From Nostoc edaphicum CCNP1411 (GTDB lineage Bacteria > Cyanobacteriota > Cyanobacteriia > Cyanobacteriales > Nostocaceae): a stretch of DNA of 64,000 bases. The position numbers and the translations under genes were made by a program. The stretch is from assembly GCF_014023275.1 (NCBI RefSeq), contig NZ_CP054698.1, positions 7,669,506-7,733,505 of the forward strand. The letters are read 5' to 3'. Below, in pieces: positions 42,524-52,321 of the stretch (positions are counted from its first letter, which is position 1; each line of letters opens with the position of its first letter). Under the pieces are notes generated by a model. It searched no databases and had not been told where the DNA came from. It worked only from the letters and a program-made list of their open reading frames with translations.

Positions 42524-43408
42524 ATGAGCAATATCCGCAATAGAACCTTAAGCATCGGGCAATCTGCTCTCTCTCCTACTAATGAAAACACAAACCTTTC
42601 GGGTTCTAACCCCCAAAAAACCAACTGGCAAAAACGTTTAATACAACTAGCGATACAGCTAACACCACTCGTTGTAATTTTGTTGGTGTGGGAACTTGGT
42701 ACGGGAGCATTTGATATTCCTAAGTTTATTGAACCGGCACTTGTAGGTAAACCAAGTAACATTGTTCAAGAGTTAAAGCAACTATTCCTGAGTGGTAGTA
42801 TCTTTCAACATATTTTTGTCACTTTTCAAGAAGCGATGGGTGGACTGTTTCTGGCGGTGACTGGTGGTATCAGCCTGGGAATTATATTAGCTTATTCTCC
42901 ATCAGGGGCAAAGATAACTCTTCCTTACGTCCAGGTATTTAATTCTCTACCTCGCATTGCCCTAGCGCCCTTTTTTATTATCTGGTTTGGGATTGGATTG
43001 GTTTCTAAAGTTTTTCTAGCAGCTTTGAGTGCTTTTTTCCCCATTTTTTTTACTACGTATCAAGGACTCCAGAGCATTGATCGTGAATTAATTTCTGCTT
43101 TTCAGGTTATGGGTGCTAATCGATGGCAGATGTTGTATATGGTTGTACTACCTTCAGTGATCAGTTGGGTAATTGCGGGGATTCGTACTAGTTTGGGTAT
43201 GGCTCTAGTAGGGGCGCTTGTAGCTGAGTATGTTGGTTCAACTCAGGGTTTAGGCTATCTATTGATGTCAGCACAGGGAATTTTGAACGTTGATCAAGCT
43301 TGGGCAATACTGGTAGTCTTAGCAGTCATTAGTGTTTTCCTCGATTGGGGTGTTCGCGCTTTAGAAACCTACGTTTTACGCTGGCGACCCAACCCTGGGG
43401 AATTATAA
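42524..43408 (+). CDS. ABC transporter permease, SsuC/TauC type
   Basis: A 294-residue protein with a polar N-terminal stretch of about 45 residues and six membrane helices. The EAA loop is YQGLQSIDRELISAFQVMGANRWQMLYMVVLPSVISW, typical of the sulfonate/taurine/nitrate permeases, and NSLPRIALAPFFIIWFGIG precedes it. It completes the transporter with the ATPase and receptor upstream. An IS element is inserted 80 bp past its stop. Confidence 0.92.
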   Translation: MSNIRNRTLSIGQSALSPTNENTNLSGSNPQKTNWQKRLIQLAIQLTPLVVILLVWELGTGAFDIPKFIEPALVGKPSNIVQELKQLFLSGSIFQHIFVTFQEAMGGLFLAVTGGISLGIILAYSPSGAKITLPYVQVFNSLPRIALAPFFIIWFGIGLVSKVFLAALSAFFPIFFTTYQGLQSIDRELISAFQVMGANRWQMLYMVVLPSVISWVIAGIRTSLGMALVGALVAEYVGSTQGLGYLLMSAQGILNVDQAWAILVVLAVISVFLDWGVRALETYVLRWRPNPGEL

Positions 43409-43488
43409 AATCCTTGCCAGCAAAGGGTGTAGGGGAGAGAGTTGATTTTTCAGTATGGTTGTTTGGTTTTCCATCTTTCCCTTATAAC

Positions 43489-44558
43489 GGCTTTGTTGCA
43501 TGAAAGAAAAACAAGACACACCAATTCGGCATTAGAGCAGAAGTTAGTTTTCTACTTTGTAGCTGTCTGGCTTGCCCAACTGGATCATGCGATTAAGAGC
43601 AGCACATTGCAGAAACAACTCGACAGCTTGATTATCAAAAAAGCGTCGTCTTAACTTACCGCCAAAAATGGTTTTGAGTCGAAATATGGCTGTCTCGGAT
43701 AATGAACGTCGATGATACCCGCTTTCTTGTTTCCATTGCTTGCGTCCAACTTGGTTCACACGTCGCAGGTTTTCATCTCTAGGATGCGGCTGTGCTAACT
43801 CGTGTAGGTGTTGTTGAATTTTAGCGTTGCTACGAGGTGGAATTGTAGCTTTTGCCCCGCGCTCCGTAATAGTGTCATAACACCCGAACGTGTCATAGCC
43901 ACCATCACCGGACACTTGCTCTATCGGCTGCTCGATCTGTTCCAATATGTCAGGCAGTGCCTCGCAATCAGCTATATCATTAGTAGTCACCACCGCACCC
44001 AGAATTTCGCCACTTTCTGAGTCAACTCCTAGATGCAACTTCCGCCACGTCCGTCTTTTAGCTACTCCATGTGTGCGGACTTTCCACTCGCCCTCACCGT
44101 AGACTTTTACCCCGGTTGAATCCACTACTACATGAACAGCCTTATCCTTTGGAATTACAGGCAATTCCACCGACAACTTGCTTAAACGCCTCGATAGTGT
44201 GGAGTGATCCGGCACTGCTAGCTCAATCCCCATGAGCATAAACAGCGACTCCAAAAACCCCTCTGCTTGCCGCCCTGGTAAATTAAACACTGATTGAATC
44301 GTTCCCATCGTCGCGATCGCCACATCGGAGTAATAATTCGATGCTCCCTTTCTCCCTGTTTTCTGCTGATTGCGCCACTGCTCGATGATCTCTTCATTCA
44401 CCCAGAAAGTTATACTGCCTCGTTGCTTGAGGCAAGCATCATAAGCGTTCCAATTGCGAACTTTATACTGGGCTTTCGTCTTCATCGTTGGGCTAGGCGG
44501 CAAGGGAATATAGGCGATAGGTAAAATTTACCATTTTCCCTATTCACGCAACAACGCC
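43489..44558. mobile_element. IS5-family (IS903-like) insertion sequence, intact copy
   Basis: A 1070-bp element. Its ends GGCTTTGTTGCATGAA and, inverted, GGCGTTGTTGCGTGAA match at 14 of 16 positions and resemble the GGCTTTGTTG terminus of IS903. It is flanked by the 9-bp duplication CCTTATAAC at 43480-43488 and 44559-44567, as expected for the IS903 group. It carries one transposase gene on the minus strand. The second copy at 53.1 kb is nearly identical, so at least one move was recent. Confidence 0.93.
43544..44503 (-). CDS. IS5-family DDE transposase
   Basis: A 319-residue transposase with a full open frame. The acidic triad is visible in HVVVDSTGVKVYG (first Asp), SGDGGYDTFG (second Asp) and RRSLSETAIFRLKTIFGGKL (Glu in the C-terminal Y/R-rich motif). 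The N-terminal region (NWNAYDACLKQRGSITFWV) is the IS903-type DNA-binding part. All features suggest a functional protein able to mobilise both copies in the window. Confidence 0.93.
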   Translation of the reverse strand: MPPSPTMKTKAQYKVRNWNAYDACLKQRGSITFWVNEEIIEQWRNQQKTGRKGASNYYSDVAIATMGTIQSVFNLPGRQAEGFLESLFMLMGIELAVPDHSTLSRRLSKLSVELPVIPKDKAVHVVVDSTGVKVYGEGEWKVRTHGVAKRRTWRKLHLGVDSESGEILGAVVTTNDIADCEALPDILEQIEQPIEQVSGDGGYDTFGCYDTITERGAKATIPPRSNAKIQQHLHELAQPHPRDENLRRVNQVGRKQWKQESGYHRRSLSETAIFRLKTIFGGKLRRRFFDNQAVELFLQCAALNRMIQLGKPDSYKVEN

Positions 44559-44732
44559 CCTTATAACTGTTGTTTTGGCATTTCCAGCACTTGTATTTTG
44601 CTTGTGTATATGAAATACTTGCATACATAAATATAAAATACTGTTTATCGCTCAATTTGCAGTAAATTCTGCAAATAAAGCAATTTATCTTGTACTAGAT
44701 GTGACTTCAATCTGGCACTTTTCAGTCGGTAT

Positions 44733-45716
44733 ATGTGGATATTCAAAAAAATGATGAAAACACGGAAATTTTCCTGGGCAAAGTTCAAAAACAGCAAATT
44801 ATTTGCTTTAGGAGTAGCAATTTGTGCTTTTTTGTTAATTACTCCCATGCTGCATTTGCCAGCATTCTCAGCTACACCTAGCGCTAAGATTCAGTTCGTT
44901 TCGCCTAATTGGGTGGTAGAGAATGCCAAAGATCCAAACCTCAGAATTTTGGATGTTCGTAATTTACCTCTCGACTATATAGATGGACACCTGCCTAGAG
45001 CTGTCAATATTGCTGATACGGCCTTTCGTGGCCCTAGAGAAGGTCTACCAGTACAGTACTGGGACAATCAAAGATTAGGACAAATATTTGCCAATTCAGG
45101 AGTCACAAATAATAGCCGTGTCCTCGTTTACTCTGATGACAGAGATGTCTTAGGAGCAACGATGGTAGCTTATTTGCTGGAGCGTTCCGGAGTGAGGGAC
45201 ATAGCCGTATTAGATGGTGGCTACAAAGGTTACGAAGCAGCATCCCAAACAATAACTAAGGAATTTCCTCAATACAAAGTAGCTAGATTTACAGTTAAGG
45301 ATAATCCTACTGTGCGTGTCTCTTTAAATGAGGTAAAAAAACTTATTGGTAACAAAGGCGTTAGGTTTATCGACCCTAGACCGGCAGATTTATTCCAAGG
45401 TAAGGAAAATATTTGGTTACGGAATGGACATATTCCTGGTGCGCGAAATATCCCTTGGCCAACCTTTACAGATGCAGAAAATCCTCACAAGCTCAAATCT
45501 TTAGATGAAATCAAGAAAATCCTAGCTGACAAGAAAATTACTCCTGCTGATGACATAATCGTTACTTGCAGCACAGGACGAGAAGCAACTCTACAATATG
45601 TGGTGTTAAAACATTTGTTGGGCTATCCCAAAGTTCGGGTTTATGAAGGTTCTTGGACTGAGTACAGCACTCAATCAGACCTACCTGTTGCTACTGGCCC
45701 AGAGCAGGTAAGCTAG
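44733..45716 (+). CDS. Exported tandem-domain rhodanese (sulfurtransferase)
   Basis: A 327-residue protein with a signal peptide (KLFALGVAICAFLLITPML...AFSA, cut near residue 47) and two rhodanese domains. The first (about 55-175) has VYSDDRDVLGA at the active-site loop and no Cys, so it is structural. The second (about 190-315) has the active Cys in VTCSTGREATL (near 281). Thiosulfate or mercaptopyruvate sulfurtransferases of this shape move sulfane sulfur, here in the periplasm. A start at Met7 or Met8 is possible. A secreted small protein and a YeeE-type transporter follow on the same strand. Confidence 0.9.
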   Translation: MWIFKKMMKTRKFSWAKFKNSKLFALGVAICAFLLITPMLHLPAFSATPSAKIQFVSPNWVVENAKDPNLRILDVRNLPLDYIDGHLPRAVNIADTAFRGPREGLPVQYWDNQRLGQIFANSGVTNNSRVLVYSDDRDVLGATMVAYLLERSGVRDIAVLDGGYKGYEAASQTITKEFPQYKVARFTVKDNPTVRVSLNEVKKLIGNKGVRFIDPRPADLFQGKENIWLRNGHIPGARNIPWPTFTDAENPHKLKSLDEIKKILADKKITPADDIIVTCSTGREATLQYVVLKHLLGYPKVRVYEGSWTEYSTQSDLPVATGPEQVS

Positions 45717-45793
45717 GTTAGTACGAAAATAGGCATAGGGCATAGATTCAGAAAGGATCTATATGTTTTACGTTTTCCAACCTAGAGGATAAA

Positions 45794-45970
45794 ATGATGA
45801 AATTCGCAATGCTATTTTTTGCCGTTTTACTAACTACTTTTGGCTTAGTAGATACATACCAAGCTAGTCAAGCTGATAATAATAATCTAGATCAAGATAG
45901 TTTGGTTGCTTGTAAACGAAGTAAAGACGGTCAACCAGCAGACCAAGAAAAAGACCGTTCTGGAGCTTAA
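45794..45970 (+). CDS. Small secreted peptide, 58 residues
   Basis: The frame starts at ATG 45794, preceded by AGAGGAT at a good distance, and ends TAA at 45968-45970. The N-terminus MMKFAMLFFAVLLTTFGLV is a signal sequence, with a likely cut near YQASQA (about residue 27). The mature part is about 31 polar residues (DNNNLDQDSLVACKRSKDG...) with one Cys. I do not recognise it. Its position between a secreted rhodanese and a sulfur transporter, ahead of a good terminator, suggests a real gene of the sulfur group. Confidence 0.6.
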   Translation: MMKFAMLFFAVLLTTFGLVDTYQASQADNNNLDQDSLVACKRSKDGQPADQEKDRSGA

Positions 45971-46086
45971 TTAGAAGAAGGTAGCAGACAGAAGGTTAAA
46001 CAAATAGTAAAGGGTTGTTTCTCTTTAGACCAGTCAAGATTCTTCAATTTTTGTTAATGATTGCTCTTTGTAGGCAATTACACCAG

Positions 46087-46115
46087 ACCCAACACTTAAA
46101 TAGGTGTTGGGTTTT
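46087..46115 (+). terminator. Rho-independent terminator
   Basis: ACCCAACAC at 46087-46095 pairs perfectly with GTGTTGGGT at 46104-46112, followed by TTTTG. It closes the rhodanese/small-peptide unit before the YeeE gene. Confidence 0.75.
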
Positions 46116-46179
46116 GCTGCTTAACTTAATAACAGCAAGCTATATCTGACAAGATTAATTTTAAATTTTGAATTGAATT

Positions 46180-47370
46180 ATGAGTAGTAGCGTTGAGAAT
46201 ATACATCCATCAGAATCCCGCTTATTACCTCCCCAACCACAAAAATTAGTGATGGCGATCGCATTAGCTATTTTTACAGGTGGAGTAGTTTTGTTAAGTA
46301 AATATGGCTGGCGACAAAGTGCGTTATTTATTATCGGTGGTTTGTTGGGTGTGAGCCTTTATCATTCTAGTTTTGGCTTTGCTTCTGCCTACCGGAAGCT
46401 GCTGGTGAACAGGGATGTGCGGGGGATATATGCTCAGTTGGTGATGTTAGCGATCGCTACTGTGCTATTTGCGCCAGTGTTAGCTGCTGGTAAGGCTTTT
46501 GGTCAAGAAGTAGCAGGAGCGATCGCACCTGTGGGAATATCAGGAGCGATCGGAGCATTTATCTTTGGGGTAGGGATGCAATTAGGTGGAGCTTGTGGTT
46601 GCGGTACACTCTACACTATTGGCGGTGGTAGTTACACTATGCTCATCACCCTAACTACATTTTGTCTAGGTGCATTCTGGGCTAGTTTAACTAGACATCT
46701 TTGGACTGGTTTACCAAAGACCGAACCAATTGTCTTAGGTGAAACTCTCGGTTGGACAGGTGCAGTAGTCTTACAGTTAGGGATATTGCTGTTGTTAGCA
46801 GGGTTGCTTTGGTTTTGGAGTAAACAGGGAAAACCATCATCAAGAGAACATCCCTCACCAACTTACTCTCGATTTTTCTCTGGGCCTTGGCCACTATTTA
46901 CAGGAGGAATAGCCTTAGCCGTACTCAATTGGTTAACACTGCTTATTTCTGGAGAACCTTGGCGCATTACCTGGGGATTTGCTTTGTGGACAGCTAAAAT
47001 CGCTACATTTTTTGGCTGGAATCCCTCTACAAGTACATTTTGGGATGGTGATACAGCATTATCAAATAGTGTACTTGCAGATGTAACATCCGTCATGAAT
47101 CTAGGAATTATATTAGGAGCATTATTAGCCGCCGCCCTAGCAGGGAAACTCACACTACAAACTCAAATTACCCCATCAAAAGTTATTGCCACAGTGATTG
47201 GTGGATTGCTCATGGGTTATGGTGCTTTTACTGCCTTTGGGTGTAATGTCAGTGCTTTTTTCAGTGCTATAGCTTCCACTAGCCTACATGGTTGGGTTTG
47301 GATTATTTGCGCTTTCTTTGGAACTGCTGTTGGTATTAAACTGCGCCCTCTGTTCCATCTACCAAGTTAA
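46180..47370 (+). CDS. YeeE/YedE family sulfur-compound transporter
   Basis: A 396-residue membrane protein with about ten helices in two similar halves. The conserved Cys motifs are GMQLGGACGCGTLYTIGGGS (near 136-155) and GYGAFTAFGCNVSAFFSAIAS (near 346-366). YeeE homologues take up thiosulfate or other sulfane sulfur by passing it along these Cys residues. Next to a rhodanese and metY/metX this fits a route from imported sulfur to homocysteine. There is no signal peptide; a 25-residue N-terminal tail precedes the first helix. Confidence 0.88.
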   Translation: MSSSVENIHPSESRLLPPQPQKLVMAIALAIFTGGVVLLSKYGWRQSALFIIGGLLGVSLYHSSFGFASAYRKLLVNRDVRGIYAQLVMLAIATVLFAPVLAAGKAFGQEVAGAIAPVGISGAIGAFIFGVGMQLGGACGCGTLYTIGGGSYTMLITLTTFCLGAFWASLTRHLWTGLPKTEPIVLGETLGWTGAVVLQLGILLLLAGLLWFWSKQGKPSSREHPSPTYSRFFSGPWPLFTGGIALAVLNWLTLLISGEPWRITWGFALWTAKIATFFGWNPSTSTFWDGDTALSNSVLADVTSVMNLGIILGALLAAALAGKLTLQTQITPSKVIATVIGGLLMGYGAFTAFGCNVSAFFSAIASTSLHGWVWIICAFFGTAVGIKLRPLFHLPS

Positions 47371-47440
47371 GAGACTTCCAACAATACCCTTCGCCAAAAA
47401 AAGCCTGCCCTGGTGAATGGAATTCACGACTATACAGACA

Positions 47441-47460
47441 AAACCCACCTCCGTGGGTTT
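47441..47460 (+). terminator. Short hairpin after the YeeE gene
   Basis: AAACCCAC at 47441-47448 pairs with GTGGGTTT at 47453-47460 around CTCC, 70 bp past the stop. The following sequence is A-rich, so termination on the plus strand is uncertain. Confidence 0.4.
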
Positions 47461-47485
47461 AAAATTCCTGGAGTTCGCGTAGACG

Positions 47486-47619
47486 CAATACGGTTCGCTT
47501 AAGGCAAGAGACGCGATAAATCGCCGTCTCTACAAAGGACTGATTCTTGTAAAGACGGTGATTTATCGCGTCTTTGGATCTAGGGCGTGTAATCAAAAAA
47601 CTTTATCCGAACCGTATTG
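47486..47619. mobile_element. MITE-like element family B, copy 3 with perfect 10-bp target duplication
   Basis: The ends CAATACGGTTCGCTTAAG and, inverted, CAATACGGTTCGGATAAAG match closely. CGCGTAGACG flanks both sides, at 47476-47485 and 47620-47629. The interior has two inverted copies of the TGTAGAGACGGCGATTTATCG segment found in the other family B copies, making most of the element one large palindrome. It is non-coding, between YeeE and metY. Confidence 0.92.
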
Positions 47620-47823
47620 CGCGTAGACGGACTTTCCTGCAAGACGCTATGCGGACGTTTGTGTGCAAGATGAAACGCGATTTCTAAGAGACTGGTATAT
47701 TTGCAAAAATGAGATGCTCCTCAGAACGATAACTCAGCACATGGGGACTTGACGCAGGAATGTTAATATACTAAAAGCCGATAGACTTATGATTGTTTGT
47801 CAAAATATTTTTACTACCAATAA

Positions 47824-49202
<1,379 letters not shown>

Positions 49203-49208
49203 TTCTAG

Positions 49209-50249
49209 ATGAATTATCAGCACTTCATTTCACCACAAACTCAGTATTATCATTTGCCGATGCCATTTGAGTTAGAAGAAGGTGAAGTTTTAACTGGGGT
49301 TCAGGTCGCTTATCGGACTTGGGGAAAGTTAAACTTAGAAGGCGATAATGGAGTGCTAATTTGTCATGCTTTAACTGGTTCGGCTGATGCAGATGACTGG
49401 TGGGAAGGTTTGTTAGGTTCAGAAAAAGCACTGGATAGCGATCGCAATTTTATTGTATGCAGCAATATTTTGGGAAGTTGTTATGGCACTACCGGAGCAA
49501 CTAGCATCAATCCCCAAACAGGAATCTGTTATGGTAGATCATTTCCAGCAATTACGATTCGGGATATGGTTCACTTACAAGCTGCACTGATTAAATATTT
49601 GGGAATTAAATCTTTACAGCTAGTCATTGGCGGGTCACTCGGTGGGATGCAGGTACTAGAATGGGCGTTGTTATATCCAGAAATCGTGCAAGCGATCGCA
49701 CCTATTGCCACTTCCGGTAGACATTCAGCTTGGTGTATTGGGTTGAGTGAAGCTCAAAGACAAGCTATCTATGCTGATCCCAATTGGCTTGGGGGTGAGT
49801 ATACATCAGAACAGCCACCAAACCAAGGATTAGCTGTAGCGCGGATGATGGCGATGAGTGCTTACCGTTCTTGGCAGACCTTTACAGATCGTTTTGGACG
49901 ACAGTATGATGCTTCTGCTGACCAATTTGCGATCGCTAGCTACTTACAACATCATGGTCAAAAGCTAGTACAGAGATTTGATGCCAATACTTACATCACT
50001 CTCACCCAAGCGATGGATAGTCATGATATTGCTCAAGGTCAAGACTATAAATCTGTTTTGCAAAGCATTGAACAACCTGCTTTAGTTGTTGCTATTGATT
50101 CTGATATTCTTTATCCACCGATAGAACAACAAGAATTAGCAGATTTAATTCCTAATGCTCAACTAGGTTTGCTGAAATCAATTTATGGTCACGATGCTTT
50201 TTTAATTGATATAGAAGCCCTGAATGAGCTATTAATTAACTTTCGATAA
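49209..50249 (+). CDS. metX: Homoserine O-acetyltransferase
   Basis: A 346-residue alpha/beta hydrolase. The N-terminus has YHLPMPFELEEGEVLTGVQVAYRTWGKL and LICHALTGSADADDWWEGL, the nucleophile Ser lies in VIGGSLGGMQVLEW, with a downstream AIDSDILYPP (Asp) and IYGHDAFLID (His) completing the triad. It acetylates homoserine with acetyl-CoA to make the MetY substrate. The length is at the short end of the family (350-380). It is cotranscribed with metY in all likelihood. Confidence 0.94.
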   Translation: MNYQHFISPQTQYYHLPMPFELEEGEVLTGVQVAYRTWGKLNLEGDNGVLICHALTGSADADDWWEGLLGSEKALDSDRNFIVCSNILGSCYGTTGATSINPQTGICYGRSFPAITIRDMVHLQAALIKYLGIKSLQLVIGGSLGGMQVLEWALLYPEIVQAIAPIATSGRHSAWCIGLSEAQRQAIYADPNWLGGEYTSEQPPNQGLAVARMMAMSAYRSWQTFTDRFGRQYDASADQFAIASYLQHHGQKLVQRFDANTYITLTQAMDSHDIAQGQDYKSVLQSIEQPALVVAIDSDILYPPIEQQELADLIPNAQLGLLKSIYGHDAFLIDIEALNELLINFR

Positions 50250-50306
50250 TCTTTCACACTCTTTCTCATTAGGGACTTCCAAATAAAAAAAATACTCAAT
50301 TATTTA

Positions 50307-50574
50307 TTGTGGGGTGGGCGTCTCGCCATAGGTGTCAACTTAAGGTTAAAACCCATTTGTCAACGATAGGTTTTGTTAGGAACGAAGTATAAAGGTGAAC
50401 TTTTTTCTGACTTTTATACGCAAGCTGGGAGTGATGCTAATAAACAAAGCATTAATAGTCCCTGAAAAAGTTCGTTTTTTGTCCCTTTAAAACCAAATTA
50501 TTAAGCATAAATGCTTATTGACATAGGAAGTTTGAGCTTAACTTGACACCTATGGCAAGATGCCCACCCCACAA
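50307..50574. mobile_element. MITE-like element family C with ~37-bp inverted ends
   Basis: The left end (TTGTGGGGTGGGCGTCTCGC...) and the inverted right end (TTGTGGGGTGGGCATCTTGC...) share about 37 bp through CCATAGGTGTCAA(C/G)TTAAG with few mismatches. The 268-bp interior encodes nothing. No clear target duplication was found. Only one copy is in the window. It lies between the convergent metX and amidase genes. Confidence 0.75.
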
Positions 50575-50635
50575 GATTGGATAATTTATTTGTTGAAATT
50601 CCCTTATTCAAATCGCGCTCGGTTATCAATTTTAA

Positions 50636-52036
50636 TTAGATACTTGCTGTTAACGGCATGATGAAAGGAGAAACACTTTCATAAGCTTTAGCTGCTTGCA
50701 AGACTAGTAAATCTTGATATTTTGCAGCGACAATTTGTATACCTACAGGTAAGCCGTTTTTGGTGAAGCCACAAGGTACAGATGCAGCAGGTTGTTGTGT
50801 GAGATTAAAAGGATAAGAAAAAGGTGACCAATCTCGTTGCGGATTGTCAATATATGACAGGGGTCGATTTTGTCCAACAGGAAAAGCAACTACAGGTAAG
50901 GTGGGAGTAATCAGTAAATCATAGTTTTGATGAAATCTTTGCATTTGCCGTCCCAATGCTTCACGAGCATCTTGGGCGTTGAGATATTCTGCTAAAGTGA
51001 GGCGATCGCCTTCTTTGGCTGTAGCTTGCAAACCTTCTTCAATTACAGCCTGTTGTTCTGGACTAAAGCCACGCAATAACTTAGCTGCGCCAGCTTGCCA
51101 AAAGGTTTGAAAAATGGGGCGAGGATTTACAAAACCTGGATCAACTTCTTCGACAATCGCACCGAGTTTAGCAAAAACATCAACTGCGGCTTTAACCAAA
51201 GCAGCTACTTCTGAATCAACCTCAGCGTAGCCAAAGTTGGGACTGTAAGCAATTTTCAATCCGGTTACACCTCTGTCTAAATCAGAAGTATAGTCTTGTT
51301 TGTCATCTGGTAAAGCATACCAATCGCGCACATCAGAATGGGCGATGACATTTAATGTGAGTGCGGCATCAGTGACGGTGCGAACCAAAACGCCAATATG
51401 AAACAATGATCCAGTATGGGCTGATGGGTAGCCAGAAACACGTCCAAAAGTCGGTTTAAAACCAAACACACCTGTTAACGCCGCCGGTGTTCTTGATGAT
51501 CCACCACCATCTGTACCCAAATGCAGTGTTCCCATGCTCAATGCAGCAGCGACAGCAGCACCTCCGCTACTTCCTCCAGGAGTCAAATCTGTATTCCAAG
51601 GATTGCGGGTGATACCAGTAAGTGGACTGTCGGTGACACCCTTCCAACCAAATTCAGAGGTTGTGGTTTTTCCTAATAAAACTGCTCCCTGTTCCCGTAA
51701 ACGGGCTACCGCAGGTGCATTTTCTTCCCAAGGTTGATTGACAATAATCGCTTTACTTCCTCGGCGCGTTGGCAAACCCTTGGTTAACAGTAAATCTTTA
51801 GCAGTAAAGGGTATTCCATCCACCAAGCCAAGAGGATTTCCATTTAACCAACGCACTTCTGAGGCTTGGGCTTCAGTAAGAGCAGTCTTTTCATCTACGA
51901 TCGCAAAGGCGTTGACTGAGCTATTGTAAGTATTGATCCGTTCTAGGGCAGCTTTGGTTGCTGCAACTGGTGATAATTGGCGATCGCGGTATAGCGATAA
52001 TAGTTGAGAAGCAGAAAAATCAGCAATGTCTGACAT
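50636..52036 (-). CDS. Amidase signature family enzyme
   Basis: A 466-residue amidase. The catalytic Lys is in GIPFTAKDLLLTKG (near 80), and the Gly/Ser-rich signature TPGGSSGGAAVAAALSMG (near 152) holds the cis-Ser and nucleophile Ser. LGTDGGGSSRTPAAL and GVFGFKPTFGRVSGYPS follow. It hydrolyses an amide bond, but the substrate (indoleacetamide, a small aliphatic amide or other) is not readable. GatA is a relative, but the sequence lacks tRNA-specific hallmarks and no gatB is near. It is monocistronic. Confidence 0.88.
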   Translation of the reverse strand: MSDIADFSASQLLSLYRDRQLSPVAATKAALERINTYNSSVNAFAIVDEKTALTEAQASEVRWLNGNPLGLVDGIPFTAKDLLLTKGLPTRRGSKAIIVNQPWEENAPAVARLREQGAVLLGKTTTSEFGWKGVTDSPLTGITRNPWNTDLTPGGSSGGAAVAAALSMGTLHLGTDGGGSSRTPAALTGVFGFKPTFGRVSGYPSAHTGSLFHIGVLVRTVTDAALTLNVIAHSDVRDWYALPDDKQDYTSDLDRGVTGLKIAYSPNFGYAEVDSEVAALVKAAVDVFAKLGAIVEEVDPGFVNPRPIFQTFWQAGAAKLLRGFSPEQQAVIEEGLQATAKEGDRLTLAEYLNAQDAREALGRQMQRFHQNYDLLITPTLPVVAFPVGQNRPLSYIDNPQRDWSPFSYPFNLTQQPAASVPCGFTKNGLPVGIQIVAAKYQDLLVLQAAKAYESVSPFIMPLTASI

Positions 52037-52177
52037 AATCTTAGGTTTTATCTATTACCTATAGTTAGCGATAGCAATCCTGAGCGAAACGTGAGAAAAT
52101 ACTTATACTGAAAGTACTTGTTTCGATACTCCTAGAAGCGTTTGGAGTTGGGTAGCTTGGATCATCTTGTTCGTAAC

Positions 52178-52319
52178 CTAACTGTCTACAAGGTCACTTA
52201 GCATGTTGAGGCGAACAGGTGGCTTATTTGGAAGCTCAACGGTAATAATGAGACTGCCGCCCATCGCAGCGATGTAGTTTTGGAGAGTGGAAAGTAACAT
52301 ATCCCATTCTCTACCTAAA
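52178..52319 (-). pseudogene. Fragment of an XRE/HigA-like antitoxin regulator
   Basis: A 47-residue frame open on the minus strand (YLGREWDMLLSTLQNYI, then AAMGGSLIITVELPNKPPVRL). This resembles the C-terminal end of XRE-type regulators found as antitoxins, which typically read LSTLRxYVxAMGGxLxLVxxFPDxPP. The helix-turn-helix half is missing. An ATG at 52298-52300 could start a 40-residue piece. It abuts the end of the phosphoribosyltransferase gene. Confidence 0.5.
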
Positions 52320-52321
52320 TA

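Noticed and set aside
50636..52036. Amidase as GatA
   Set aside because: Shares only the amidase signature; gatC is 45 kb away and the sequence fits a general amidase better.
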